Shown here piece by piece: positions 15,669 to 23,098 of a stretch of 35,707 bases of DNA; the stretch's first letter is position 1; the number at the start of each line of letters is the position of its first letter. The notes beneath the pieces are model-generated. The model saw only the letters and a list, made by a program, of their open reading frames with translations. It was not told the origin of the DNA and did no database searches. The DNA comes from Clostridiales bacterium UBA1742. GTDB taxonomy: Bacteria; Bacillota; Clostridia; TANB77; CAG-508. Both the position numbers and the translations under genes were made by a program. The DNA is taken from the NCBI GenBank assembly GCA_002314935.1, contig DCHW01000041.1, forward strand, positions 1 through 35,707. The letters are read 5' to 3'.

Positions 15669-16568
15669 TTGAAAAATTTTAGATCTGGATTTGTTTCAAT
15701 TGTTGGAAGAACTAATGTTGGAAAATCAACATTAATTAATGCGTTGATTGGAGAAAAAATTGCAATAACAACAAACAAGCCACAAACAACAAGAACAGCA
15801 ATTAAAGCAATAGTAAATAGAGAAAATTCGCAAATGATTTTTATAGATACACCAGGAATACATAAACCCAAAACTAAATTAGGAACGACTATGAATAACA
15901 CAGCATGGGGAAGCGTTACAGATGGTGACGTAATATTATTTTTAATTGAAGCTACATCTGATAAAATTGGGAAAGGTGATAGTTTAATTATAGAAAAACT
16001 GAAACAAGCCAAAAATGTTATTCTTATAATAAACAAAATTGATTTGGTAAAAAAAGAAAAGTTACTGGAATTAATTTCTTTGTATAGTAAAGAATTAGAC
16101 TTTAAGGCTGTTATTCCAATATCAGCTTTAAAAGGAGAAAATGTTGAAAATATTTTAGATGAAATAGAAAAGCACCTTCCTGTAGGTCCTGCATATTATA
16201 ATATAGATGAATATACAGACCAAACGGAAAAAATGCTTGCAGAAGAAATAATAAGAGAAAAAATACTAAAATTATTGGACCAAGAGGTTCCACACGGTGT
16301 ATATGTTGAAATAGAAAAAATGCAAGACAGAAAAACCTCTAAAAAAGAAGATATTTGTGATATTGAAGCAACAATATATGTTTTAAGAAAGACACATAAA
16401 CCAATAATAATTGGGAAAGATGGAGCTATGCTTAAAAGAATAGGAACTTATGCAAGACAAGATATAGAAAAAATGTTGCAGACTAAAGTAAATTTAAAAA
16501 TATGGGTAAAAATAAAAGAAGATTGGCAAAATATGAATTCAATTATAAAAAAATTTGAAAATGAATAA
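15669..16568 (+). CDS. era: GTPase Era
   Basis: A 299-residue ribosome-assembly GTPase that binds the 3' end of 16S rRNA. G1 is GRTNVGKST (13-21), G3 is DTPG, G4 is NKID and G5 is SALKG. A C-terminal KH RNA-binding domain starts around 200, with IIIGKDGAMLKRIGTYAR as its GXXG loop. The TTG start is supported by AGGAGG 7 bases upstream. The gene begins 9 bases after the DUF3048 gene. Complete; the out-of-frame CAC GGT at about 16295 does not disturb the frame. Confidence 0.97.
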   Translation: MKNFRSGFVSIVGRTNVGKSTLINALIGEKIAITTNKPQTTRTAIKAIVNRENSQMIFIDTPGIHKPKTKLGTTMNNTAWGSVTDGDVILFLIEATSDKIGKGDSLIIEKLKQAKNVILIINKIDLVKKEKLLELISLYSKELDFKAVIPISALKGENVENILDEIEKHLPVGPAYYNIDEYTDQTEKMLAEEIIREKILKLLDQEVPHGVYVEIEKMQDRKTSKKEDICDIEATIYVLRKTHKPIIIGKDGAMLKRIGTYARQDIEKMLQTKVNLKIWVKIKEDWQNMNSIIKKFENE

Positions 16569-16662
16569 AAATTAAAAAAATGCACAAGATAAAATTAAAG
16601 GTTTATTGTGGCGAAAATATTAATTAACCTTTGCAAAAACTACTAAAATAGGAGTTGAGTTT

Positions 16663-16836
16663 ATGATTAAACAAATTGCATGGAATACCTTTAAAAAAAC
16701 TGGAAATTTAGATACTTTTTTAGAATTTAAACAGATATCTAATATAGAAGAAAATATAAAAACGGAGCAGTTTAAAGATGAAAACTTTAAAAGTGAATGG
16801 CATAATTATAGCAGAAAAAACGGTTGCAGATTTTGA
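16663..16836 (+). CDS. yqzL: YqzL-like small protein
   Basis: A 57-residue protein whose N terminus (IAWNTFKKTGNLDTFLEFK) matches the YqzL family (aW..F..TGnidaYL.yk), which typically sits between era and recO in Firmicutes. It has an extra C-terminal half of about 30 residues compared with most family members. AGGAG precedes the ATG. Its 3' end overlaps recO by 59 bases. Function unknown. Confidence 0.82.
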   Translation: MIKQIAWNTFKKTGNLDTFLEFKQISNIEENIKTEQFKDENFKSEWHNYSRKNGCRF

Positions 16837-17495
16837 TAAAATAGTAACAATTTTAACACCAAATTTACGGTAAAATTGAAGTAGTGGCTAAAGGTTCAAG
16901 AAGACCCAAAAGTCTTCTTTTAGCTGCTACTCAATTTTTATGTTTTGGAGAATATATGCTGTATAAAGGTGGAAATACATATAGTTTAAATTCTTGCGAA
17001 ACAATAGAAGTTTTTTACAATATTAGAACTGATTTAGATAAACTAACTTGTGCATCATATATTACAAAAATAGTAAATGATATAACAACTGAAAATCAAA
17101 ATACATATAGAGTTTTGCAATTATTTTTAAACACTTTATATATGATATCGGAAACAGATAAAAATTTGGAGCTTATAAAATCTGTTTTTGCAATAAGGCT
17201 TTTATCAATAATAGGATTTAGACCTGTTATTGATGAATGTCAAATTTGCAAGGCAAAAGAAAATTTATTTTCATTTAGTTTTAAAGATAATGGATTAAAA
17301 TGTATTACATGTGCTAAACAAGACAAAGGTGCAATTGAAATTTTGCCAACAACACTTGATACATTAAGGTATATAATTTTGGCAAATCCAAAAAAAATAT
17401 ATTCTTTTGATGTACCAAAAGAAACTGTAAATGAACTAAATATAATTGCTAAAATTTATTTAAGAGAAAAATTAGAAAAAGACTATAAACTTTAA
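16778..17495 (+). CDS. recO: DNA repair protein RecO, needs +1 shift
   Basis: RecO loads RecA with RecR during recombinational repair. From ATG 16778 (GGAG 10 bases upstream, inside yqzL), frame 0 reads MKTLKVNGIIIAEKTVADFDKIVTILTPNL and then CGG TAA. Skipping the C at 16868 gives TPNL-GKIEVVAKGSRRPKS, which restores the conserved GKI-x-VAKG motif of the OB-fold and yields 238 residues. The zinc-binding Cys set is C154, C157, C175 and C178 (CQIC ... CITC). If the shift is ignored, only a headless protein from GTG 16884 is predicted, without a ribosome site. The stop codon lies within a 20-bp direct repeat that borders the next intergenic element. Confidence 0.9.
16868..16870 (+). other. +1 frameshift site at CGG in recO
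   Basis: Codon 31 is CGG, immediately followed by TAA. Reading TTA-(C)-GGT-AAA restores the conserved RecO motif L-GKIEVVAKG. The glycine of GKI is strongly conserved in RecO, which argues that GGT is read as Gly rather than the site being read as Arg. Confidence 0.82.
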
Positions 17496-17861
17496 AAAAT
17501 AAAGTACTGTCAATGATTTTGGAAAATTTCACTGTAAAATAGCGTTATTTTATTAGTAAAAAATTCACCCATATGTAATCTCTAAGTTAATCCGCTCGCT
17601 GCGGAGGCAGGATCAAGATTTAATTTTTAGGTATAAAATTCAATATTAGAGAATGTAGGGGCGATTTTAATCGCCCGATAAAACATTTTATTAAATTTTA
17701 TATTTATTTTTATGATTTATATAACATTAATTACAAATTTTTATTAGATGTATTTATCATTGACGGGCGATTAAAATCGCCCCTACAAGGTGAAATATTT
17801 GCTTAGGAAGTTCTAAGGTGATATTATCATAAATTTACTACACTTTAAAAAATAAAGTACT
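17489..17861. repeat. MITE-like insert bordered by 20-bp direct repeats
   Basis: ACTTTAAAAAATAAAGTACT occurs at 17489-17508 and again, identical, at 17842-17861. Between them lie 333 bases without an ORF. They contain a small hairpin (TCCGC-TCGCT-GCGGA, 17591-17605), an inverted pair of the hairpin repeat, and the 76-bp module also seen at 1084-1159. The left copy covers the recO stop codon; the right copy abuts the hpf promoter. The layout suggests a nonautonomous insertion that duplicated its target, but a 20-bp duplication is long and recombination is also possible. It accounts for most of the 423-base gap between recO and hpf. Confidence 0.6.
17655..17786. repeat. Inverted pair of hairpin repeats
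   Basis: A 23-base forward copy (17655-17677, core GGGCGATTTTAATCGCCC) and an exact reverse-complement copy (17764-17786) enclose 86 AT-rich bases. The second copy starts the 76-bp module shared with 1084-1159 (17764-17839, three mismatches). Confidence 0.85.
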
Positions 17862-17889
17862 TGCCAAAATAATATTAATAATATATAAT
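17861..17889 (+). promoter_or_regulatory. Sigma-A type promoter for hpf
   Basis: TTGCCA (17861-17866) and TATAAT (17884-17889) with a 17-base spacer, 29 bases before the hpf start. The -35 begins on the last base of the right-hand 20-bp direct repeat. Confidence 0.78.
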
Positions 17890-17918
17890 GAATTCGAATT
17901 TTGAAAGGAGAGATTATT

Positions 17919-18449
17919 ATGAATATAACAATTACAGGTAAAGATGTTATAGCAACAGAGGCTATAAAAGATTATGTAGAAAAAAAATTGGATAGAGTAA
18001 GTAAATACTTTGATGGAGATATTGATGTAGCAGTTACAATTAAAACAGAAAAATCAGAACAAATAGCAGAAATGAGTGTAAAGGTAAAACAAGAAACATA
18101 TAGAGCAGTTACATCACACAAAGATATGTATGCATCAATAGACAAAAATATGGACATTCTAGAAGGGCAAATTAGAAAATGGAAAACAAAAAAAGATAAA
18201 ATAAATAAAGAAGATTCTATAAAAAGCATATCTATAGAAGATGGTGCTGTATCAGGACCAGAAAACGAAATAATAAAAACAATTTATTATGATATAAAAC
18301 CAATGACTTCTGAAGATGCAAAATTAAAATTACAAGAAAAACCACAAGATAGATTTATTACATTTATTAATCAAGATACAAATAAAGTAAATGTATTATT
18401 TAAAATGAAAGATAATAAAAATTTTGGATTAGTTGAACCTGAAGTATAA
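17919..18449 (+). CDS. hpf: Long-form ribosome hibernation promoting factor
   Basis: A 176-residue HPF. The N-terminal RaiA/HPF domain (about 1-100) starts MNITITGKDV and binds the 30S decoding region. A short linker follows, then the C-terminal dimerisation domain (about 120-176, IIKTIYYDIKPMTSEDAKL ... DRFITFINQDTNKVNVLF) that drives 100S dimer formation in stationary phase. ATG 17919 is chosen over an in-frame start at 17901 because GAAAGGAG lies 8 bases upstream. It has its own promoter. Confidence 0.95.
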   Translation: MNITITGKDVIATEAIKDYVEKKLDRVSKYFDGDIDVAVTIKTEKSEQIAEMSVKVKQETYRAVTSHKDMYASIDKNMDILEGQIRKWKTKKDKINKEDSIKSISIEDGAVSGPENEIIKTIYYDIKPMTSEDAKLKLQEKPQDRFITFINQDTNKVNVLFKMKDNKNFGLVEPEV

Positions 18450-18472
18450 AATTAATAATAAGGAGATTTTTT

Positions 18473-19147
18473 ATGGAAGATGAAGTAATTCGTAATGAGT
18501 ACAATATAACAAATAATTTTAACAGAGTTTTAACAAAAACTTTTTTCAGAATGTTTTTAGGATTACTTGGCACAGCTATTATTGCATTTATTACTTATAA
18601 AACAGAATTATATATGGAAATATCATACAGAACATTAGGTATATTGGAAATAGGACTTGTATTAATTTTTTCATTTATGTTTAAAAAGCTTTCTGCTACG
18701 GCAGTTACTATTTTATTTTATATTTATGCTTTTGTAAATGGAATGACGATGTCAGTAATTTTTGCAGTTTTTGAAATTAACACAATATTTTATGCGTTTG
18801 CTATGACATCACTACTTTTTGGAACACTTGCATTTGTAGGATATAAAACAGATAAAGATATGAGCAAATTTGGAAATATATTTTCGGTTGCGTTACTTGT
18901 AGGATTAGTTTTCTCAATAATAAATTTAATTATAGGAAATACAATGCTTGATATTGTATTGGATTGGGTAATATTATTTATATTTTGCGGATTAACAGCT
19001 TATGATATAAACAAAATAAAAAGAACCCAAAACTATTTCGAATGTGATGAAGAAAAATTATATGTTTATTGTGCAATGAATTTGTATTTAGACTTTATAA
19101 ATATGTTTTTAAGAATTCTATCAATATTAGGCAGAAGGAGAAATTAA
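18473..19147 (+). CDS. Bax inhibitor-1/YccA family membrane protein
   Basis: A 224-residue protein with about seven hydrophobic helices and the BI-1 family motifs NGMTMSVIFAVFE, YKTDKDMSKFGNIF and LTAYDINKIK near the end. Bacterial members are pH-sensitive calcium-leak channels or FtsH modulators. It follows hpf by 23 bases (AAGGAG present) and is probably co-transcribed with it. A terminator follows. Confidence 0.9.
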   Translation: MEDEVIRNEYNITNNFNRVLTKTFFRMFLGLLGTAIIAFITYKTELYMEISYRTLGILEIGLVLIFSFMFKKLSATAVTILFYIYAFVNGMTMSVIFAVFEINTIFYAFAMTSLLFGTLAFVGYKTDKDMSKFGNIFSVALLVGLVFSIINLIIGNTMLDIVLDWVILFIFCGLTAYDINKIKRTQNYFECDEEKLYVYCAMNLYLDFINMFLRILSILGRRRN

Positions 19148-19156
19148 TAAAAAATA

Positions 19157-19185
19157 AAAGGCAGGAATTTATAATTCCTGCCTTT
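19157..19185. terminator. Intrinsic terminator after the BI-1 gene
   Basis: Arms 19157-19169 and 19173-19185 (AAAGGCAGGAATT and its complement) form a perfect 13-bp stem with a 3-base loop. A partial second copy of the 3' arm (AATTCCTG, near 19210) follows. The A-flanked arm may also serve the convergent spore-protein gene. Confidence 0.82.
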
Positions 19186-19242
19186 ATGTATAAACATAAA
19201 AGTAAAAATTAAAATTCCTGTCTTTTTAAATTATATGATTAA

Positions 19243-19440
19243 TTATCTCATATTGTTTTCAGCTTGTTGAATTAATTTTTTAACCATATTTCCACCTATT
19301 CTACCAGCGTCTTTTGCTGATAAATCACCATTATAACCGCTTTTTAGGTTAACACCAACTTCTGAAGCAACTTCATATTTAAATTTTTCTAATGAAGCTT
19401 TAGCTTCTGGAACTAAAGTTTTGTTTGAGTTAGATGCCAT
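19243..19440 (-). CDS. Alpha/beta-type small acid-soluble spore protein
   Basis: A 65-residue DNA-binding spore protein. It has LVPEAKASLEKFKYEVASEVGV, which holds the GPR protease recognition region, and GDLSAKDAGRIGGNMVKKLI, the second conserved DNA-binding motif. These proteins coat forespore DNA and are degraded at germination. ATG 19440 is preferred because GGGAGGTG lies 6 bases upstream; a GTG three codons earlier falls inside that site. It is on the opposite strand to its neighbours. A sigmaG promoter would be expected upstream, but I did not find a convincing one. Confidence 0.95.
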   Translation of the reverse strand: MASNSNKTLVPEAKASLEKFKYEVASEVGVNLKSGYNGDLSAKDAGRIGGNMVKKLIQQAENNMR

Positions 19441-19557
19441 TTTTTTCACCTCCCAGGAATGAAATTAAAATTTATAAATAAAAAGCAATTGCTTTTCAAT
19501 ATTAGAATGTACAATTTATAAAAAAATAAACTAGAAAAAATTGTTAAAAAAATCATA

Positions 19558-19586
19558 TTGAAATTTAAATATTAAACATATATAAT
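19558..19586 (+). promoter_or_regulatory. Sigma-A type promoter for the HAD phosphatase gene
   Basis: TTGAAA (19558-19563) and TATAAT (19581-19586) with a 17-base spacer, 19 bases before the start codon. Confidence 0.75.
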
Positions 19587-19605
19587 AAATTTTGGAGGAA
19601 GGTTT

Positions 19606-20478
19606 ATGTATAAATTAATTGCAATAGATATTGATGGAACTTTGTTAGATTCAGATGGAGAAATTTCTAAAAAAAATAAAGAAGCAATTTCAAAAGCTAT
19701 TAAAAATGGAATTGAAGTAGTTCTAGCTTCTGGTAGAACTATAACATCAATAAAAACATTGGCAGCTGAAGTTGGCGCAAATAATTATTTAATTGCTGGA
19801 AATGGAGCTTTAGTTTATGATATACAAGCAAACAAGGTGATTTATAATAATTATATAAAAAAAGAAAAAGTATTAGAAATAATAAAAATATGCGAGGAAA
19901 ACAATATTTTCTATACAGTTTCAAATGAAAGCAAAATAGTTACTAAAGAAATAAATTACGATGTTTTGTTTTATACAAGTGAAAATCTTAAAAATTCTGA
20001 AGATAAACAAATAGATATAAAACTTGTTAAAAATATTTATGACTATGTTGAAAAATATACTGGAAATGATTTTTTGAAAATTACAATATGCAATAGTGAT
20101 AAAGAACGATTTTTACAAATTGTTGAAAAAATAAAACAAATAAAAAAAATAGATTTATTAGAATGCTTTCATAGTTCAAAGAAAAATATAAAGATAGGAA
20201 ATAAAGAAGAACAAATAGAGTATTATTATACAGAAATTACAAATAAAAATGTAGATAAGTGGTCTGCCATAAGATTTTTGGCTAACAAGTTAAATATAGG
20301 TTATGAAGAAATTATAAGTATTGGCGATAATGTTAATGATTTAGAAATGATAAAAAATGCTGGGCTTGGAGTAGCAATGGAAAATGGACTATCACAGGTG
20401 AAAGATGAAGCAAATATTATTACTAAAAGCAATGATAATAGTGGAATTGCTCATGTAATAAATAAGTATTTAAACTAA
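19606..20478 (+). CDS. Cof-type HAD superfamily phosphatase
   Basis: A 290-residue HAD hydrolase of the Cof/IIB group. Motif I is DIDGTLLDSDG (residues 8-18), motif II is LASGRT, and motif III/IV is SIGDNVNDLEMIKNAGLGVAM near 245-265. A C2B-type cap domain lies in between. Such enzymes act on phosphorylated sugars, nucleotides or flavins; the substrate is not readable. TTTGGAGGAAGG precedes the ATG. It has its own promoter and terminator. Confidence 0.9.
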   Translation: MYKLIAIDIDGTLLDSDGEISKKNKEAISKAIKNGIEVVLASGRTITSIKTLAAEVGANNYLIAGNGALVYDIQANKVIYNNYIKKEKVLEIIKICEENNIFYTVSNESKIVTKEINYDVLFYTSENLKNSEDKQIDIKLVKNIYDYVEKYTGNDFLKITICNSDKERFLQIVEKIKQIKKIDLLECFHSSKKNIKIGNKEEQIEYYYTEITNKNVDKWSAIRFLANKLNIGYEEIISIGDNVNDLEMIKNAGLGVAMENGLSQVKDEANIITKSNDNSGIAHVINKYLN

Positions 20479-20517
20479 TATTACAATAATATTACAATAA
20501 TATTATTTTTGAATTAC

Positions 20518-20551
20518 AATGTCTTTAAAATGTTGTTTTTAAAGACATTTT
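20518..20551 (+). terminator. Intrinsic terminator after the HAD gene
   Basis: Arms 20518-20530 (AATGTCTTTAAAA) and 20537-20549 pair perfectly over 13 bp around a 6-base loop, followed by a short T run. Confidence 0.75.
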
Positions 20552-20598
20552 GTTATACAATAAAATAAAATTAAATCGATAATTGGGAGGTATTGGGT

Positions 20599-21486
20599 AT
20601 GACAACAAATCCAATGGCAAGAAAAGCTAGAAATTCATTTTTATTAGGAGTTGTGCTAATGTTGATTATAGCATTAATAGTGGGTGCAACTTTTTGGTTT
20701 TTGGTTTTAAAAAAGAATGATGGAGGAATATCTTCAAACGAGAAGATTGTATTTGCTTTTAGATTAAAGCAAGATGTTAAATATGGAGAAGAAATAACAA
20801 AAGATATGGTAGAAGCAGTTACGATAAGTGAAAAAGTAGCGCCAGCTGGAACTTTTAATTCAAAAGTTCAGGATGCTAAAACTGAAAAATGGATTGATAG
20901 TGCATGGACCAGTGGATATAAAGCTAAAATAGATTTAAAGGCAGGAACAATACTTGGATCTACATTAACATATACAGAAGAATTAGGACAGGATATTAGA
21001 TTAACTGAATACAATATGCTAACATTACCTACTACATTAGATGTAGGAAATATAGTTGATATTAGATTAAGATTAGGAAATGGAACTGATTTTATAGTAG
21101 TATCTAAAAAATATGTTGAAAATGTTTTGGGAGATACTATAAGTTTAAATTTATCTGAAGAAGAAATTCTATTGATGGATAGTGCTGTAGTTGAAGCTTA
21201 TTTATCAAATACTGCAGAGTTATATGTTATTCAATATGTTGATGGCGGAATGCAAGAGGCTGCAACAGGAAACTATGTTCCAAGTAGTGATGTAAAAAAT
21301 TTAATTACAAATAATCCAAATGTTATAACAGAAGCTAAAACTAAATATACACAAACTTCAAGAGAATTAATAGATTCTGGATTATCTGATAAAGATTCTG
21401 CAAATTTAGAAACAGGAATAAAAACTCAAGTAGAAAATGCTAAAAAAGCGAGAGAGGCTTATTTAAACGGATTAACAACATATTAG
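20599..21486 (+). CDS. cpaB: CpaB-like SAF-domain pilus assembly protein
   Basis: A 295-residue protein with an N-terminal membrane anchor (about 14-38) and then a SAF-type domain (about 48-160): VFAFRLKQDVKYGEEITKDMVEAV, followed by KIDLKAGTILGSTLTY. This is the CpaB/RcpC plan of Tad (Flp) pilus loci. ATG 20599 is preferred to a TTG at 20593 because GGGAGG lies 8-9 bases before it. The C-terminal 70 residues are charged and probably coiled. It opens the pilus locus; AGGAGG for the next gene follows 21 bases after its stop. Confidence 0.78.
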   Translation: MTTNPMARKARNSFLLGVVLMLIIALIVGATFWFLVLKKNDGGISSNEKIVFAFRLKQDVKYGEEITKDMVEAVTISEKVAPAGTFNSKVQDAKTEKWIDSAWTSGYKAKIDLKAGTILGSTLTYTEELGQDIRLTEYNMLTLPTTLDVGNIVDIRLRLGNGTDFIVVSKKYVENVLGDTISLNLSEEEILLMDSAVVEAYLSNTAELYVIQYVDGGMQEAATGNYVPSSDVKNLITNNPNVITEAKTKYTQTSRELIDSGLSDKDSANLETGIKTQVENAKKAREAYLNGLTTY

Positions 21487-21507
21487 TTAAAACTTTAGGA
21501 GGAACAA

Positions 21508-22185
21508 ATGAGAAAAATAGGGTTTATAGGAGCTTTTGAAAAAACTGATTTAATAGTATATATTGCCAAAATAATTAGAAGTACAAATAAAAAAGTTTTG
21601 GTAATAGATACTACAACTTTAGGTAGGGCTAGATATATTGTTCCAAGTATATCTCCTAGTATATTTTACATTACAGAATTTGAAGAAATTGATGTAGCAG
21701 TTGGCTTTGAAAGTATAGAAGCAATAAAAGAGTATTTAGGAACAGATTTGGCAGAATATGATGTTATATTATTAGACATAGATTCACCTGAAGTATTTCA
21801 AAAATATGATATGACAAAAGCTGATAAAAATTTCTTTGTAACTGGATTTGATAATTATTCATTAAAAAGGGGATTAGAGATAATTGGAAAACTAGCAGAA
21901 AAAGTTGTAATGACAAAAGTGATGTTTTCAAAAGATATGCTTAAAGAAGAGGAAGATTATCTAAATTTTTTATCCTTTTATTATTCTGTACAGTGGGATA
22001 AAGAAAAAATATATTTTCCATATGAACAAGGAGATAATAGCGTAATTATAGAAAATCAAAGAGCTGCTAAAATTAGATTTAGAAATTTAAGCTTAGAATA
22101 TAAATATGGATTGGAAATGATTACTGGACAAATTTTATATGATATTAAATCTAATGAAATAAAAAAAATTATAAAAAGTATATAA
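21508..22185 (+). CDS. Degenerate CpaE/TadZ-like P-loop protein
   Basis: A 225-residue protein with a MinD/ParA-like fold by pattern: KIGFIGAFEKTDLIVYIAKII, then KKVLVIDTTTLG and YDVILLDIDSP, which match the first strand, A' strand and Walker B positions. The Walker A loop has lost its GKT (it reads GAFEKTDL), so nucleotide binding is doubtful. In Tad loci, atypical CpaE/TadZ proteins position the pilus machine at the pole. AGGAGG precedes the ATG. It is directly followed by a second, less degenerate homologue. Confidence 0.65.
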   Translation: MRKIGFIGAFEKTDLIVYIAKIIRSTNKKVLVIDTTTLGRARYIVPSISPSIFYITEFEEIDVAVGFESIEAIKEYLGTDLAEYDVILLDIDSPEVFQKYDMTKADKNFFVTGFDNYSLKRGLEIIGKLAEKVVMTKVMFSKDMLKEEEDYLNFLSFYYSVQWDKEKIYFPYEQGDNSVIIENQRAAKIRFRNLSLEYKYGLEMITGQILYDIKSNEIKKIIKSI

Positions 22186-22214
22186 ACACAAAAGAAAGGA
22201 AGAGTTATCTTATT

Positions 22215-23045
22215 ATGGCAATAGTATCATTTTGGAGTGACAATAAAAGAGAAACTGGTAAAACATCATCAATAGCTGCAATTGCAACTAATATGGCAAT
22301 GAATAATACATATAAAATGTTGATTTTTGATACAGCATATAATAATAGCTCTTTACAAGAGTGTTTTATAAAAAATAAAAAATCAAAAAAAATTAATTTT
22401 GGAACACAACAAAATATAGTTGGACTAGATACAGGAATAAAGGGCGTAACAAAAGCAATTTTAAGTAACAAGACTTCGCCAGAAATAATAACTAATTATA
22501 CACAAACAATTTTTAAAAACAGACTAGAAATTTTAACTGGAACAGATGAATTAGAGGATGAGTATATTAAACAAAGAGGCACATTTAAAGAAATAGTAAA
22601 AATGGCAAATAAATTTTACAATTTGGTATTTGTTGATCTAGCAGGAGATACAAGAGATTCTGCTGAACGTGAAATACTTGAAATGTCTGATATAATAGTT
22701 GTAAATTTAAATCAAAATATAAAATCTTTTAATAATTATTTAAACTTAAGAAAAAATGGTATGTTTGCAAATAAAAAGAATTTAATACTTTTAATGGGAC
22801 GAGCTGATTTAGATTCAAAATATAATGCTAAAAATTTATCAAGAGTAATTATGGAAAAAGATATATATGCTATACCATATGCTACACAGTTTTTTGAAGC
22901 AACTGGAGAAGGTACAGTTGATGAATATTTTATAAAGTTTAGTTCTAAAAAATACGAAGATATAAATACAAAATTTATAGAGTGTACAAATAAAATATCT
23001 GAAAGAATTTTAGAAAAAATAAAAGAATTACAAATGGGAATATAA
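22215..23045 (+). CDS. CpaE/TadZ-like ParA-family ATPase
   Basis: A 276-residue protein with a recognisable deviant Walker A loop (KRETGKTSSIAAIATN, residues 11-26), an A' strand (YKMLIFDTAYN) and Walker B (YNLVFVDLAGDTRD). This is the ParA/MinD family, here in the place of CpaE/TadZ. The first Lys of the deviant loop (K11) and GKTS are kept, so it may bind ATP. AAGGAAGAG lies upstream of the ATG. It probably partners the preceding degenerate copy and the CpaF ATPase that follows. Confidence 0.75.
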   Translation: MAIVSFWSDNKRETGKTSSIAAIATNMAMNNTYKMLIFDTAYNNSSLQECFIKNKKSKKINFGTQQNIVGLDTGIKGVTKAILSNKTSPEIITNYTQTIFKNRLEILTGTDELEDEYIKQRGTFKEIVKMANKFYNLVFVDLAGDTRDSAEREILEMSDIIVVNLNQNIKSFNNYLNLRKNGMFANKKNLILLMGRADLDSKYNAKNLSRVIMEKDIYAIPYATQFFEATGEGTVDEYFIKFSSKKYEDINTKFIECTNKISERILEKIKELQMGI

Positions 23046-23098
23046 AAAATAATTGAATATTCCGTTAAATAAAAACAACAAATGAAGGGAGCCTAAAA

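Noticed and set aside
15497..16036. A 179-codon minus-strand ORF across the DUF3048 and era genes
   Set aside because: It is the antisense shadow of two clearly conserved genes, with no ribosome site or family match.
20555..20583. Promoter (TATACA ... GATAAT) for the pilus locus
   Set aside because: The -10 would lie almost on the cpaB ribosome site, so the transcript would start too late to include it. No better promoter was found.
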